Notes: generated by a model not told the origin, from the letters alone. Shown: positions 12,116-22,944, numbered from the stretch's first letter. The stretch is DNA of 64,000 nt from Pictodentalium vernedei (GCA_031216915.1 CM062289.1:21554520-21618519); one strand, 5' to 3'. A program made the numbers and translations.

Positions 12116-13899
12116 TGTTTTAGCAGGTATTGCTAAGATAAACAACCACAATACATTTCTGTTGATAGCATCTCTATCTTCACAGAGATCATGAGTAATT
12201 TACTCTCTTGTCTACTGTGGATCTTAACGTGAAATCTTCCTCTATGTGAGGATCTTTTTTCACTGGGTAAATCGTGTCATCTTTATCACAACCAGCAAGG
12301 TCGCAACCTTCATGTATTCCGTTGTGTGGTCCGTATTGCATTGTAAGCACTGTACTGGACGAGCTTTGGACGCGATTTCTTACTATAGGAGATCCTCTTC
12401 TTCGCTATTCTATGCGACTAAAGTGGAGGCTCTTCCGTCGTGGTGTAGGGATCATTATGTTCATATGGTTGATCCCTCCATACTACTCATTGCTATTTTT
12501 TAGTATACTTGTTTCACAAGATCTACTGCAGCCTGTGTTATTTAGGTTATAGGTTTATGTTACCTCATACCTATGCACTCTACTATAGTTTACAATTGAG
12601 TCTTTTGTCTCTTTATCTAAGTCAGTTAGTAACTTTTTGATAAATAGACTTAGAATCTATACGGATTTTAACTTCGGTTCTTATTTAGCTAAGTAATCAT
12701 TTGAGCCTCTGGAAACAGTAGTTTTCAAATTCTGACCTTTTAGACAGTAATTCTGTTGGTTTCTCTTTTACTGTAAAGTCAGTGAGTTTCATGCACTATC
12801 GATGGATGATTTTCACTTTCATAGTTTCGGAATCAATACTTCCGTTACTATTTAGGTTGGATTGTTGCATAAGAGTTAGGCTCCTATTATCCGGAACCTA
12901 TTATTTTAAGGTCCTTCCGTCTTCGTATGGGCATAGGCCTTTACTCTTTCCGGGTACAGTTTATGTATTTATAAACAGATATCTGTTTATTACAAGGGCG
13001 TAAGCTTCTTCTGTCTTTGATGTCTAGTAGAAGGACGTTACGCTCCATTTTATTGTTAATGGATTCTATTAACTAGCGTACTGCTTATGGTATATCATTA
13101 GCTTAGCAGTTGTGCTTAAGATTTCGGCTCATGAAGTAAGAGTTCTTCTACTTCTTGGGCTTACATTAATAGTGTTGCTATTATAGATTTTTGAAGGCTG
13201 CTCATTGCGCTCAGCCATCCATTCATGAATTTTATCTCAGAAATATCGAGTCCATTTCTGGAGGCCTCTATTGTTAGGTCTATTATCTACTGCTCAGAAT
13301 GTCATTCACTTAACAGTTGCTACTATAGCTAGGTAGGCTGTCTGTTTCGGCAGTGTCTCCGTTCGGCTGCCCTCTTTGCTCTGGGCTATTTGACCCAGGG
13401 CAAGAAAAAGGGGGGGGGGGGGGGGAGGGTGTTCCCTTGGGTCACCTGTTTTTACTATGAAAACAAGGGGATACCTCCTCCGGAGTTAGTAATTCTGAGT
13501 TGTTATTGGGATGGTTGTTTAGTGAGAAGTTTAAGTTTATAAAATTCATTCAAGTCTTAGTTTTTAAAGTATAGCTTTTGAATATTGCATATGTCAACGG
13601 ACATGATTATGCAATTCTCACACACTTTTAGAAGTATAAGAGTCTCTATTCTCTAGACTTACTTTATTATTGGCTTACTTTAAAAATTATTAGTATAAGG
13701 ATTATTGGATATTAATAGAGTACATGGATGTATGAAGCTCAATTTTTGGAAGGTGTTGTATCTTTCTAATTTATCATAAATAAGAAAGATACATGTAAGG
13801 CCTATTACTTCTTTTCCCTACAGGGGATGACTCTATTTTATTTTATTGAGCGTATTCCATTTTGCTCTATGTCCTTGGCCCTCCAGCCTTTTTACTATT
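12116..13899 (+). other. Non-coding 3' half of DIRS copy A
   Basis: About 1.8 kb shared with copy B (36515-38293) and presumably derived from the recombinase part, but no reading frame exceeds about 90 codons and I see no tyrosine recombinase motif. It contains a poly-G tract near 13410-13427 after GAAAAAG, also present and longer in copy B (37797-37817). Confidence 0.6.
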
Positions 13900-13988
13900 C
13901 AGCTATGTCTGGGTCATTGGTACAGTATAAAAATGTTAAAAAATTTATAGTAATTTATATATTTTTTATACTTACCAATGACCCAGAC
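13900..13988 (+). repeat. DIRS internal complementary region, copy A
   Basis: The 89 bases are the exact reverse complement of the element's right end (last 54 bases, ending TTTTTTAAC) joined to its left end as seen in copy B (first 35 bases, starting ATTTTTATACTG). DIRS elements use such a region to regenerate complete ends through a circular intermediate. The match defines both element termini to the base. Confidence 0.9.
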
Positions 13989-14060
13989 GGGGATGGCCCT
14001 CCCAGGAGTTGGGAACTCTTGCCTCCCCGCTGAGTACATAGCGCTTACCAGGCACTGGTT

Positions 14061-14290
14061 ATTAGAATGATAAATGGCGCCAATTTCGGAACGTCCTTGA
14101 CACTGCGCATGCGCAGTAGGGGCGAAGTGTGGAGGGCCTTTCAGGACATGTTTTCTTTAGTTTTAGATGCAAATTTTGGGGATTGGGGGGCAAAATTTGT
14201 GTTTGGCCCTATATTTTAAGAGTTAGCACCAGCTATGTCTGGGTCATTGGTAAGTATAAAAAATATATAAATTACTATAAATTTTTTAAC
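14061..14290 (+). repeat. Right inverted terminal repeat of DIRS copy A
   Basis: Ends CTGGGTCATTGGTAAGTATA...TTTTTTAAC and contains CTGCGCATGCGCAG. It matches 42520-42748 directly and 33183-33385 in inverse orientation. Confidence 0.85.
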
Positions 14291-14309
14291 TTTCAACTGA
14301 TTCAGACAA

Positions 14310-15260
14310 ATGATGAAAGGGATATGGAGGGAGATTACCCTTCCCTTTTGGAACAACACATGGTTGAGATGGATTTAATCCATCAACGTTAACACTACCC
14401 AGAATTTGTTCCAGCGAATCAGAATGCTGCGACTGCTTGCAAGAAACCGCTAGCATTGTTGGACGCCGACTTCATCCGGAAAAAAGAGAAGGAAATGTCT
14501 CTTCCTGTTAAGTATAGACAGGTATCGCAGGCCTTTGGCCTTTTAGACGATGCCATATTCAAATTTCCAGTGGAAAGAAGTAAGGCGGTTTCTTGTCATC
14601 ATCTTCTGTAATTTTAGCGATTTTCGGAAAACGGTGAAGATGTATTGAGAGTTCCTCTGTGTTTGAATGAGTAGGCTTAGGACCTAGCTATGGCCTTACC
14701 TTCGTCATTCACTATGCGCTCGTTCACAATTGAGACAGCATTTCTTTATTCAGAGCGAATTTAGACTTGCTGTCTTACGCAGATCACCTTTAAGAACTGT
14801 GACACAATGTTTCTACGGAAAGGAATTTGAGGACGTTCGTACCTCAATTAGAGTCCTTTCCAGGGCTATTATATTCATTACGTATAACTCTGTCTTAACA
14901 GTTGCTAATTTGGAGTTAATCAGACGTGAAGGAGCCCTTGCAACGTCATCCTTAACCCCCTGCACACTGATGTAAAAATATCTAAATTTCAGGCAGAAAA
15001 AATTTCCCATAATGCATCTAGAAATTTAACCAATTCAATCTCGTTTGACAGAGCTCATTGAACTCTGTCAAACGAGATTGAATTGGTTACATTTCTAGGT
15101 GCATTATGGGAAATTTTTTCTGGGAAAAAACAGCTTCCAGAAATTTTGGTATTTTGACATCAGTGTGAAGGGGGTTAATAGAGGACAAGGTGAAAAACTC
15201 TTTTTGAGTCGCTCCGGTTTCCGAACACTAAGATTTTGACAAAAAGCTTTCATTGGTTTA
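14310..15260 (+). pseudogene. DIRS gag-like remnant, copy C
   Basis: A frame from about 14400 reads FVPANQNAATACKKPLALLD and continues through ADFIRKKEKEMSLP, then a VERSKAVS stretch. A second frame (14730-14950) reads VRTSIRVLSRAIIFITYNSV and ANLELIRREGALATSS. Comparable text occurs in copy A near 10800 and 11260-11420. The frame is interrupted by stops and by the MITE at 14956-15174; the reading resumes near 15180 (EKLFLSRSGFRTL). Helix-rich, no catalytic motif. Confidence 0.5.
14956..15174. mobile_element. F3 hairpin MITE at TTAA
   Basis: TTAA at 14952-14955 and 15175-15178 flank termini CCCCCTGCACACTGATGT and ACATCAGTGTGAAGGGGG. The centre is a long near-perfect palindrome (AATTCAATCTCGTTTGACAG either side of AGCTCATTGAACT). 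Length 219 bp. TTAA targeting is characteristic of piggyBac-type transposition; there is no coding capacity. Confidence 0.85.
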
Positions 15261-15273
15261 TGACCAACCTACA

Positions 15274-15511
15274 GGGGGGGGGGCGGTGGCTCAGTTGGTA
15301 GAGGTGCAGGCTGCAAGCCGAGAGGTCCTCGGTTCGAATCCCACCTGCAGCAACCGCGTTGTGTCCTTGGGCAAGACACTTCACCCCGATTGCCTACATG
15401 GGGGCACGATGATGCTGTGTACTTTCTCCACCCGTAAAACTATCATCGTCACGATTAGCCATTGTGCATAAATATGTGACCTCAAACACCAATAAATAAA
15501 TAAATAATAAA
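15274..15511 (+). mobile_element. tRNA-headed SINE with perfect 15-bp target duplication
   Basis: The head contains A-box-like TGGCTCAGTTGG and B-box-like GGTTCGAATCC with GCTGCAAGC between them, resembling a tRNA-Cys(GCA)-type origin. The body carries TGTGTCCTTGGGCAAGACAC, and the tail ends AACACCAATAAATAAATAAA. TATGACCAACCTACA occurs at 15259-15273 and again at 15512-15526, which is a target-site duplication. Transcription would be by RNA polymerase III. This copy has a shortened centre (about 240 bp versus about 340 in others). Confidence 0.9.
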
Positions 15512-16489
15512 TATGACCAACCTACAAAGAAAGCATCAATACTCTACTCCTTAAGTCGGCGTCTAATCGACCCGCAATAGCAGAAAGGAGTAAGGGAGGA
15601 CATCCTAGACAGAAGGTCATCTAAAAAGGACTCCTCGCGAGGGTATAGTTAACCTTCCTATAATTACTCTAGGAATCGTCACACAATGACTTGGATACAG
15701 GGCTTTAGTCTGATCGAGACTACCAGTCAGATGCCCCTAAACCACTGGGTCGAGGCTCTTCTCAAATGAGAAGCAGTTTCTCCTTCCGTAGGCCTCGCAG
15801 GTACCTCTGGTGTAGGTTAGGACCTCTATTGCTTAGCAGTTGATGGATGGTTATCAAGATTCGCATCAAACAGGATAACTATTACGGAGACCAGTAGGCG
15901 AGAAGTGTGGTCTCGGATGGCCTATGGCTATCTTTCCAAGAGAACTACAACTAACTTAATGTCTGATGGGCAATGCTTCCGTCAAATCCTTGCATAAGAG
16001 TCTTTGCAATCGGAGGTAAAGGTTCTCTTCACAATGAAAGTAATAGAGGTCATCGAGAAATCAAGATTCTCTTTGATTCTGTAGTCACCTGTTACGCGTA
16101 CCGAAGCCATAGAGCTTGTTCCGACAGATAATAGACTGGGGCTGGATAACAAGTTTATCAAAGCTCTAAAACTTATAAATCTAAGGATAGCTTCAGTCTG
16201 AAGATAGCGCCCTGGGCTGTCTCTCGAATATTAAACTTGGTAATGTCTCACAACAATCTGGTTCGTCTGCCATTATCCAGAATGAAATTAGTTTTATGTG
16301 ACTGATGGGGTTGTGCTGAGCGGCTACGCATCTTGTTTAGATGGGTCGCTTACGCACATGTCCCCTCCAGTTATTCTTACCCAGAACTGGAGTGTGATAA
16401 TGCATTCGCTCAGGACCAGTATTGTTTTAACGGATCTAGTAAACAAAAGATCCATATTGGGGCAGATGTTCAGTGTTAACTTAAAGAGT

Positions 16490-17075
16490 TCCACTGCAAC
16501 TGCCAGATCCGGCTTTCACGATTATGATGGGTATAAGTCAATAGTTTGGGGCACCACCCTGAGTCAGACAGTCGAAATGCAGGGGTCTTGGGACCCTCGG
16601 TTCCTGGAGAAACACATAAACATCAAGAATGATGTCAATATTGTTAGCACTACATCAGTGTGGACACGCTTGTTCAGATATTGTTGGACAACTCAGTAGT
16701 GGTAGCGTACATCAGGAACCGGGGCGGCACCCATTCATTTTCGTTATGATAACTAACGGAGAAGATTTTTCATGTTCATCTCTCTATCCGTCATATACCG
16801 GGTCGTCTGAACGTACTAGCAGACTCACTCCTCGGAAAGGTCACCTGTTTCATTTGTATGGATACTCAACATGCGATATTTTGGACAGTTTTACTACCAG
16901 TGGGATCACCCCATGATAGTTCAGTTTGCGACGCACCGGAACAATTAGTTACCATCATTTGTGTCGCCATGCCCAGATTATTGAGCGCATGCAGTAGACG
17001 CTCTGCAGAATTCATGGGGATGAATGATAGGATACGCGTATCCTCCAATTCATTTGACTCAAGAGATTACGTTTA
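16490..17075 (+). pseudogene. DIRS RNase H remnant, copy C
   Basis: LDNSVVVAYIRNRGGTHS starts at 16684 and HIPGRLNVLADSL at 16792, both in the same frame, separated by two adjacent stops (TGATAA). Upstream the sequence reads HINIK (about 16612) and a CRGL/GW-like stretch matching the N-terminal half of RNase H. Downstream MIGYAYPPIHL (about 17028) matches the family's YAFPP motif. This is the best preserved coding trace of the family in the window and shows the ancestral frame that copies A and B have lost. The RT core (expected about 15500-16490) is not recognisable. Confidence 0.75.
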
Positions 17076-18445
17076 AGATTGAACAGTCTTGATGTGAATC
17101 CTACTAGTAGCACCTCTGTTGTCACAGAAATCTTGGATCAGTATTCTCAAGTGTCTGTTATGGGACGCTCCGCAGAAGCTTCCTCCAGGAGAGGGTCTTC
17201 TCTCAAGGGAAATTTCATTCTTCACGTCCTTCTGCATGGCATAATGGAGTCGGTTAGACATGAGGGAACCATCGCGGTTCCTATATTTTTTGTTAACTGA
17301 CACAAGAATAATTAAATAATGAGGTTGAGGAGAATTCAATGTGACTGAATTCCCTCCCACCACCCCCACCACCCCCCCCCCCCCCCACCACCCACACACA
17401 CACACACACACTGCCTATGTCTTAAGATGCAATTACCGGGCAAGACGTAGTTTTCTTCCCGCAAGCCTCATATAATTTAATACATACACACTATGCATTT
17501 GGGTCATGTTCTGTGGCGACCTCATGGGCACATCCGCTTTTTAGTTGGATTAGTGTCCTGTTATCTTTGTTGATTTGTTATACATGAGCACTTATTTATA
17601 AATCATCACAATTAAATTGCTACTCTTGAGTACCTCGCAGGCTGCATAACCAGTTAACTGGTATTCAGATGATTACATGCTAAATGTAAATGCTCTCGCA
17701 CATTATTATTATTAGGCTAACGCTTTATTGTATTTTGTGGACCTTGAAATCATAATCTGTTTCAGGAGCAGTCCGTGTCGGAGTCTGTTAATCATACCTA
17801 CTTACATTTCTAGATCCAAGTTTCTATTATGTTCTGTACTCATCTAACACGTGTTTTTACGATCATAGATATCGGATAGTACACGTTGGAGAGTGTTGTT
17901 ACTGGAATTTATTGTACAGAGGCTGCCTGTGGATTACCTAGGAAGTGTGTTTTCTCTTCAGGGATCATTCAGTGTGGCTCGATTGGATATGTGTATGTTA
18001 TATTTTTATATATCACCGGTTTTCGACATATCTGTGTATGTCGTCTGCGGTGTATGTTATTCAGTGGGCAATATTAATTACCAGGATCGTCGCTATAGCC
18101 GTAACTTCTGAAGTAATGTTAAGAACCATTTATTAATCATGAATTAATACCTGTGTGTTTGTTCGACGATTATTTATATCGTTTCTTGGTACCTCTCTTA
18201 TTGTTTCCAGAACTCTCCCCTTTTTCTTTTGAAGACTTCTTCAAAAAAAGGTGGGGGGTGATTTTTACCCCTTCTTTGGCTTAAAAAGTATGTATCTTTG
18301 AAGGAAGCTGTTTTATCCGAATTTATATCCTGCATACAGCTGAAGTGTTATTGTAAGGTGTATGTTTGTGGGAGATTTTCTCTCATTCTCATCATTCTCA
18401 GATACACCATCCTAATTTTTGGGACTTATTCTGGACTAGTCTTAA
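17076..18445 (+). other. Non-coding 3' part of DIRS copy C
   Basis: No convincing frame. It contains a (CCACC)n/(CA)n tract at about 17355-17411 and short open frames of up to about 70 codons at 17880-18140 that have no recognisable motif. Confidence 0.5.
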
Positions 18446-19634
18446 TGAAAGTGTCAATGACACTGTAGCTCAACTTGTCAAGACATGTACATGTATAGTA
18501 TGTGACACAGCAATGACAAAGATCTAGGTAATGACCTGATAACAAAGGTACATATAAAGTATTGTAACGGTCTGTTCATAAATACTGACCGTAGCCTGTA
18601 ACAAATGTATAGGTAAAGTATTGTAAAGGTGGGTGACAGTCAGATGCTAAACTAGAAAAGAAATCTTTGAATCCCAGAGTGGGTCTGACTGAACCCTAAA
18701 ATATTTGTTCTCATAGCACAGTGATAACAAAGGCACCCCAAAACACACTCATTCCTGTCCCAAGGTGAAAACAAAGGTACCCAAGAAGTTTCGTGAAGAT
18801 CAGTTCATAAATACGAGCTGTATAGAAGTTGTGACAAAAAACTGATTGGACCTAATTTTGGTGCAAAATGGCTACTGGCAGCTATCTTGAATTTTGGACC
18901 GCACTCAGAAACACTCGTTCTCGTCCCAAGGTGATAACAAAGGTACTCAAGAAGTTTCGTGAAGATCGGTTGATAAATACAGCCTCTTAACCCGAGCCGT
19001 ATTGACATGTACACTTACAGTGTATAAGTAGCACTAAATAAATCAAAATTCATCTAATTTGCATAATTTCTGCACGAGAAAAAACCTGTACTGTATGTGA
19101 TGTATTCCATTTTACTAAACATTCATTCAAAAATTTATTCAAATCAGAACTTTCATACAGAAGTTCTGTACAAAAGACTGATTGTACTAATTTTGGTACA
19201 AAATTGCTGTGGTGGCCATCTTGAATTTCAGACCACACCCAAAAACACTCGTTCTCATCCCACAGTGATAACAGAGGTACCCAAGAAGTTTCATGAAGAT
19301 CAGTTGATAAATACAGCCTCTAGCCCGAGCCGTATTGACATGTGTACTTACTGTGTGTAAAAAAATTATTCAAATCAGAGCATTCGTGTGGAAGTTCTGC
19401 ACAAAAATCTGATTGCCCCTAATTTTGAACAAAATGGCTGCCAGCGGCCATCTTGAATTTCGGACCGCACCCCAAAACACTCGTTCTCGTCTCACGGTCA
19501 TAACAAAGGTACCCAAGAAGTTTTGTAAAGATCGGTTCCTAAATACAGCCTCTAGCCCGAGCCGTATTCAATTGTTGACGTACGGACAACGGGCCATGAC
19601 AAAAGCTCAAATTTGGCTTCGCCAAAGTTGAGCT
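18446..19634 (-). mobile_element. H2b: Helentron-like element, minus orientation
   Basis: Read on the minus strand it starts AGCTCAACTTTGGC GAA GCCAAATTTGAGCT (a perfect hairpin apart from one mismatch) and ends GTTGAGCTACAGTGTCATTGACACTTTCA, with TT on both sides. The interior has ~168-bp units (AAGTTTCGTGAAGATC, ATTTATCAAC(C/T)GATC, CAAGATGGC) also present in H2c. It lies inside DIRS copy C. Confidence 0.75.
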
Positions 19635-19825
19635 AAAAATTAGGAACTTGTCTTCGTGCTTACAATAAGGAATTACTTAATTGGGCTCCTTATTTAGAAT
19701 ATGTCTCCTCTATTACTGTATAGAGAGACATACATGTAATTCCTAATTATTCTAAGTTCCTTTCATCATGTATTGCAGGATTGGAATTATTTCAGAAGTC
19801 CTTGCCCCTCCACCTTTTTGCGATT

Positions 19826-20208
19826 CAGCTATGTCAGTGCCATTGGTATACTGTGTAAAAATATTATAAATTTATAGTAATTTCTATTTTTTTTATACTT
19901 ACCAATGGCCCAGATGGGAAGGGCCCTCCCATGAGTGGGCACTCATACCTCCCCGCTGAATTATTATGTAATACTCTCTTTTACAAAGAATGGTGTTGGT
20001 GCCAATTCCGGTCACTCCCTGGCATCTGCACATGCGCAGCGATTAAATGTATGGAGGACCACATAGGACTTCTAATTTTCGGTTTGGCATGCAAATTTGG
20101 GGGAGGGGGGGCAAAATTTGTGTTTGGCCCTGCATATTTTAGAGTTAGCACCAGCTATGTGTGGGCCATTGGTCAGTGTAAAAATATAGAAATTACTGTA
20201 AATTTATA
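19826..20208 (+). repeat. DIRS copy C internal complementary region and right terminal repeat
   Basis: CAGCTATGTC...CCATTGGTATACTGTGTAAA is followed by TTTATACTTACCAATGGCC, then by ~300 bp ending GGGCCATTGGTCAGTGTA and AAATTACTGTAAATTTATAA. It has the same order and spacing as 13900-14290, with about one change per ten bases by eye. Confidence 0.8.
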
Positions 20209-20762
20209 ATGTTTATGCATCATCTTGTAAATAAACTTGTCCCTATATCCCGATAAATTCTGTCTTTTGATTGGTCAGAATGTCTTGGACAAATAGCCAT
20301 GGCAAAGGGTACGCCCAACATCCAAGGTATATGAGAGCGTGCAACATGCAGTGTATAAGCGCATACGAAACTTCAGGGGTATATGGTTCAATAAAGGCTT
20401 TTCGCTTCTGCTCGCCTCATTATAAAACATGGATCCAAAAAAAACGAAAATAGTCACAAATATCATCAGATTTCTGACAATAGAATCATAAAAATAAAAT
20501 AAGAACAAATAATTTGTCCCCTGAGTACCAATGTGTAGTAGGCATATAGAACACATTGGAACTTGGGACGATATGTCAACAAAATACAAAATACTGTTTA
20601 CTCGTTTCCTTATGACCCAAGGGATGTAACTCTATCTGTTGTCTTCAGCGATTATAAAAACAAAATTATTATTACGAATTTGGTCCAAATGATTGTGGAA
20701 CTGAGAAATGCGTCCACAATTTTATTTCCACTAAGTTGTATTGTGTTTCAAATGTGACAAAA
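20209..20762. other. Unassigned unique DNA
   Basis: AT-rich, no recognisable gene; short ORFs (for example 20563-20757) carry no motif. The first 29 bases (GTTTATGCATCATCTTG...) resemble the intron end at 21841-21870 (26 of 29 by eye). Confidence 0.4.
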
Positions 20763-20872
20763 AGGTTATCTCCTCCAACATGTATGGTATATGGGCTCGG
20801 TGTTTAAAAACTGACATCCAGGTATTAAATCTCCATATACCATACATGTTGGTGGAGATAACTTACATGTAT
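20763..20872. repeat. Inverted repeat, probable hairpin MITE
   Basis: AGGTTATCTCCTCCAACATG and TGTATGGTATATGG on the left pair with CCATATACCATACATGTTGG and TGGAGATAACTT on the right, around a ~35-bp loop. No clear target duplication. Confidence 0.7.
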
Positions 20873-20892
20873 ATTGACTGACCTTGATTTTA

Positions 20893-21209
20893 TCTCCATA
20901 TTGTGGTCATGCTTAGCCATTGTGCAGAAGTATGTGTGCTTAACTGGTAGAGTGCTAAATTATTGATGGTCTTTAAGCTTTCTTTGTGCAGCTTTGCCCT
21001 GTTACAATTTATGGGAGAGTGCCAGTAGGCACTCTCCCATAAATTGTAACAAGGCAAATCCTAACAGATAAAGTTATATCACTTTGAAGATAATATGAAG
21101 TACATCCACAAAATATGAAGTGTGTAAATTGTGGTACTGGAACTTTAGAATATAACCCAAATTTGGGCTTCCAGCACTCTACCATTTAAACACCAACAAA
21201 TAAATAAAT
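20893..21209 (+). mobile_element. SINE 3' fragment split by an F2 MITE
   Basis: GTGGTCATGCTTAGCCATTG...GTGTGCTTAA (to 20943) and TTAAACACCAACAAATAAAT (from 21186) are the two halves of a SINE tail. Other copies read continuously (TATGTGACCTTAAACACCAA). The head is missing. Confidence 0.8.
20944..21185. mobile_element. F2 hairpin MITE, copy 1
   Basis: Starts CTGGTAGAGTGCT, ends AGCACTCTACCAT, and is flanked by TTAA (20940-20943 and 21186-21189). The central palindrome is TTATGGGAGAGTGCC around a short loop. Because the host sequence is a known SINE tail, the TTAA duplication is directly demonstrated. Confidence 0.9.
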
Positions 21210-21270
21210 CAATGTTCTCTAGAAAAATAAAATACTTTCCTGATCTCATGCAGTTTTGTATGTTTGTGCA

Positions 21271-21842
21271 TAGGGCTGCAAGGTATATCGATAAACCGAT
21301 ACATACCGGTATTCAAACCAGTGTCGATTGAATACCGGTGTAATTGCAAAAATATCGGTTTATCGTCATTATTTATTTACCCACAGTTCAATTTTCAAGA
21401 TGTGCCGAGATTTTTAATTGTAGTCCCGAGCGAATAATATTATCCATGCACCTGACAAATTGGCCGCATCCTCCCGGGTAATACACAAACTGTACAGTTG
21501 AATAAATATTATTTTTCAAACAAATTCAACAAAACCATATCATGTGACCCCTCATTGGAACGAGCTCGACAAGCTCGTTCCAATGAGGGGGTCACTTGAT
21601 ATGATTTTGTTGAATATTTTTTTAAATAAAAATCGATAAGCAATATTTAAAAAAATAAATTTTGATATCGTCTGCGTCGGGTAAAGTGTTATTCGAACTG
21701 TATCATCAGGACATGCTGGTTTGTTCTGATTGTGAATGATCAAGTCCCGATTATGGTACGTGTGTCCTGATATCTGAACAATCTTTCGATATACCGGTAT
21801 ACCGCAGTATTTTTTTGAAGTTTCGAATACCGTGCAGCCCTA
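21271..21842 (+). mobile_element. hAT-like MITE, copy 1
   Basis: Begins TAGGGCTGCA and ends TGCAGCCCTA. TTTGTGCA is duplicated at 21263-21270 and 21843-21850. An 8-bp duplication and short terminal inverted repeats are the hAT hallmark. The body holds AT-rich text with ATACCGGTAT palindromes and an embedded F1 hairpin (about 21440-21690). No transposase. It lies 48 bp upstream of the host exon at 21891, inside the presumed intron. Confidence 0.9.
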
Positions 21843-21890
21843 TTTGTGCATCCTCTTGTAACTAAACTTGGCTTTCAATTCTGTTATTAG

Positions 21891-22349
21891 GACAAACCAA
21901 GCAAAGCTGAAACACAAGAGAAAGCAACAGAATCTAAGGAACTTGAATCTGTTCCATCTCCTGCTTCGAGTGATAAGGATGATGTGCAAATGCTGGAAAG
22001 TGATGTTAAAACTTCTGAACAGGATGCGACATTGACCGAATCAAAGGATCTTCAGTGCATTCCATCCGTTGTTCACACCCCAAAAGGGGATATGTATGTT
22101 CTCCGTGAGGACAAGAGTGATAAGGAGATATCATTCAAGACACCCCCTGGCACTCTTAAATCATCAGAAATAAAATCTGCTAGCATATTAGAGAAATCAA
22201 GAAGTAAACGTGGAAGAAAGCCTTTAGTGCAGACACCAGTGAGCACAAGACACAAATTTGCATCCAAGACAGTTCATACTGGCAACCGATTATCATCACT
22301 AAAGACATTACCTTCAAGAAATAAAAAAAAAGTTAGAACATCCATTTGA
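21891..22349 (+). CDS. Probable terminal coding exon of a host gene, basic C-terminal tail
   Basis: The exon opens after CTTTCAATTCTGTTATTAG (pyrimidine-rich tract and AG). The frame from its first base is open for 152 codons to a TGA at 22347-22349, reading DKPSKAETQEKATESKELES first, then VVHTPKGDMYVLREDKSDKE and ending RNKKKVRTSI. Composition is hydrophilic: S/T/K/E-rich, with several S/TP sites (TPKG, TPPGT, TPVST) and an AT-hook-like RGRKP near residue 105. That suggests a disordered, possibly chromatin- or nucleus-associated tail, which is inference. Upstream exons were not found; transposons fill the preceding 20 kb. I do not recognise the family. It is the only frame in the window that looks like ordinary host coding sequence. 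A decayed transposon gene remains possible. Confidence 0.55.
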   Translation, partial: DKPSKAETQEKATESKELESVPSPASSDKDDVQMLESDVKTSEQDATLTESKDLQCIPSVVHTPKGDMYVLREDKSDKEISFKTPPGTLKSSEIKSASILEKSRSKRGRKPLVQTPVSTRHKFASKTVHTGNRLSSLKTLPSRNKKKVRTSI

Positions 22350-22650
22350 AAGTGGAATTTCTGCTTTTCTTATGTAAGTTATAATTTCTCCATAACTCGC
22401 ACACACTATCATAATTTGTTAGTTTAATTACCTTTTTGTATTAGTGCTGAAATAGTTAACAGGATAATTGGTTTGAAACCAGTTAGCTACTCAACTGATT
22501 AGAAAAACGGTCAACCAGTTATCCAAAATATCGATAGTGAGCGTAATTCCACGTTTAAAACTCAGTAAATTTATCACTTCTTTGTGAAAGATTACTTATT
22601 GAAGCCGCAGTGTGTATATTGAGAAATAATCAACTTTGGCATTCAAGACT
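22350..22650. other. Unassigned DNA after the host exon
   Basis: Probably 3' untranslated or flanking sequence. No canonical AATAAA was seen within the first 100 bases. A repeat of AACCAGTTA-type words near 22460-22520 is the only pattern. Confidence 0.35.
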
Positions 22651-22655
22651 GTTAA

Positions 22656-22897
22656 CTGGTAGAGCGCTGGAAGCCCATATATGGGCTTTAATCTGATGTG
22701 CAGGTACAACAGCTTAAAGGCTGGATATTCAGAGGAAGTGCTTCATATCATCTTTGAAGTGAAATTATTTAGTCTTCAAGGATTTGCTTTGTTGCGATTT
22801 ATGGGAGAGTGCCTGTAGGCACTCTCCCATAAATTGTAACAATGCAAGGATATGTGAAAAAATTTTGATCACCAAAAATAATTCAGCACTCTACCAG
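22656..22897. mobile_element. F2 hairpin MITE, copy 2
   Basis: CTGGTAGAGCGCTGG ... CAGCACTCTACCAG with TTAA at 22652-22655 and 22898-22901. Internal GCCCATATATGGGC and a central GGGAGAGTGCC palindrome as in copies 1 and 3. Confidence 0.9.
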
Positions 22898-22944
22898 TTA
22901 ATGATCGGCAGTTTCCGTGAGTAATCAGTGATCATAGAAACGCT

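Larger units (their letters stand above)
1..14290 (+). mobile_element. DIRS-like retrotransposon copy A (left end off window), split by H1a
   Basis: Bases 1-514 and 8133-14290 match copy B from 33502 onward almost base for base. The intervening 515-8132 is a separate insertion. Near the right end lies an internal complementary region (13900-13988). The element then finishes with the right inverted terminal repeat, ending ...TTTTTTAAC at 14290. DIRS elements are known to have inverted termini plus an internal region complementary to the joined ends, with gag, RT-RNase H and tyrosine recombinase genes. Here only gag-like and RNase H remnants are readable and no long ORF survives. Copy A carries about 0.8 kb (about 10893-11720) and about 0.5 kb (about 9690-10190) that copy B lacks. 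The left terminal repeat lies outside the window. Confidence 0.85.
14291..20208 (+). mobile_element. DIRS-like retrotransposon copy C (older, left part off window)
   Basis: Begins in mid gag-like sequence directly after the end of copy A, so copy A appears inserted in it. The right end repeats the family layout: a diverged internal complementary region (about 19826-19914, CAGCTATGTCAGTGCCATTG ... ACCAATGGCCCAG) and a right terminal repeat finishing near 20208. Three later insertions are mapped inside it: a TTAA MITE (14956-15174), a SINE (15274-15511) and H2b (18446-19634). It is more diverged from A and B than they are from each other. Confidence 0.75.

Noticed and set aside
15274..15345. 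Possible functional tRNA gene
   Set aside because: A- and B-box-like motifs are present, but the sequence continues into a SINE body and tail with a target duplication, and the cloverleaf is imperfect.
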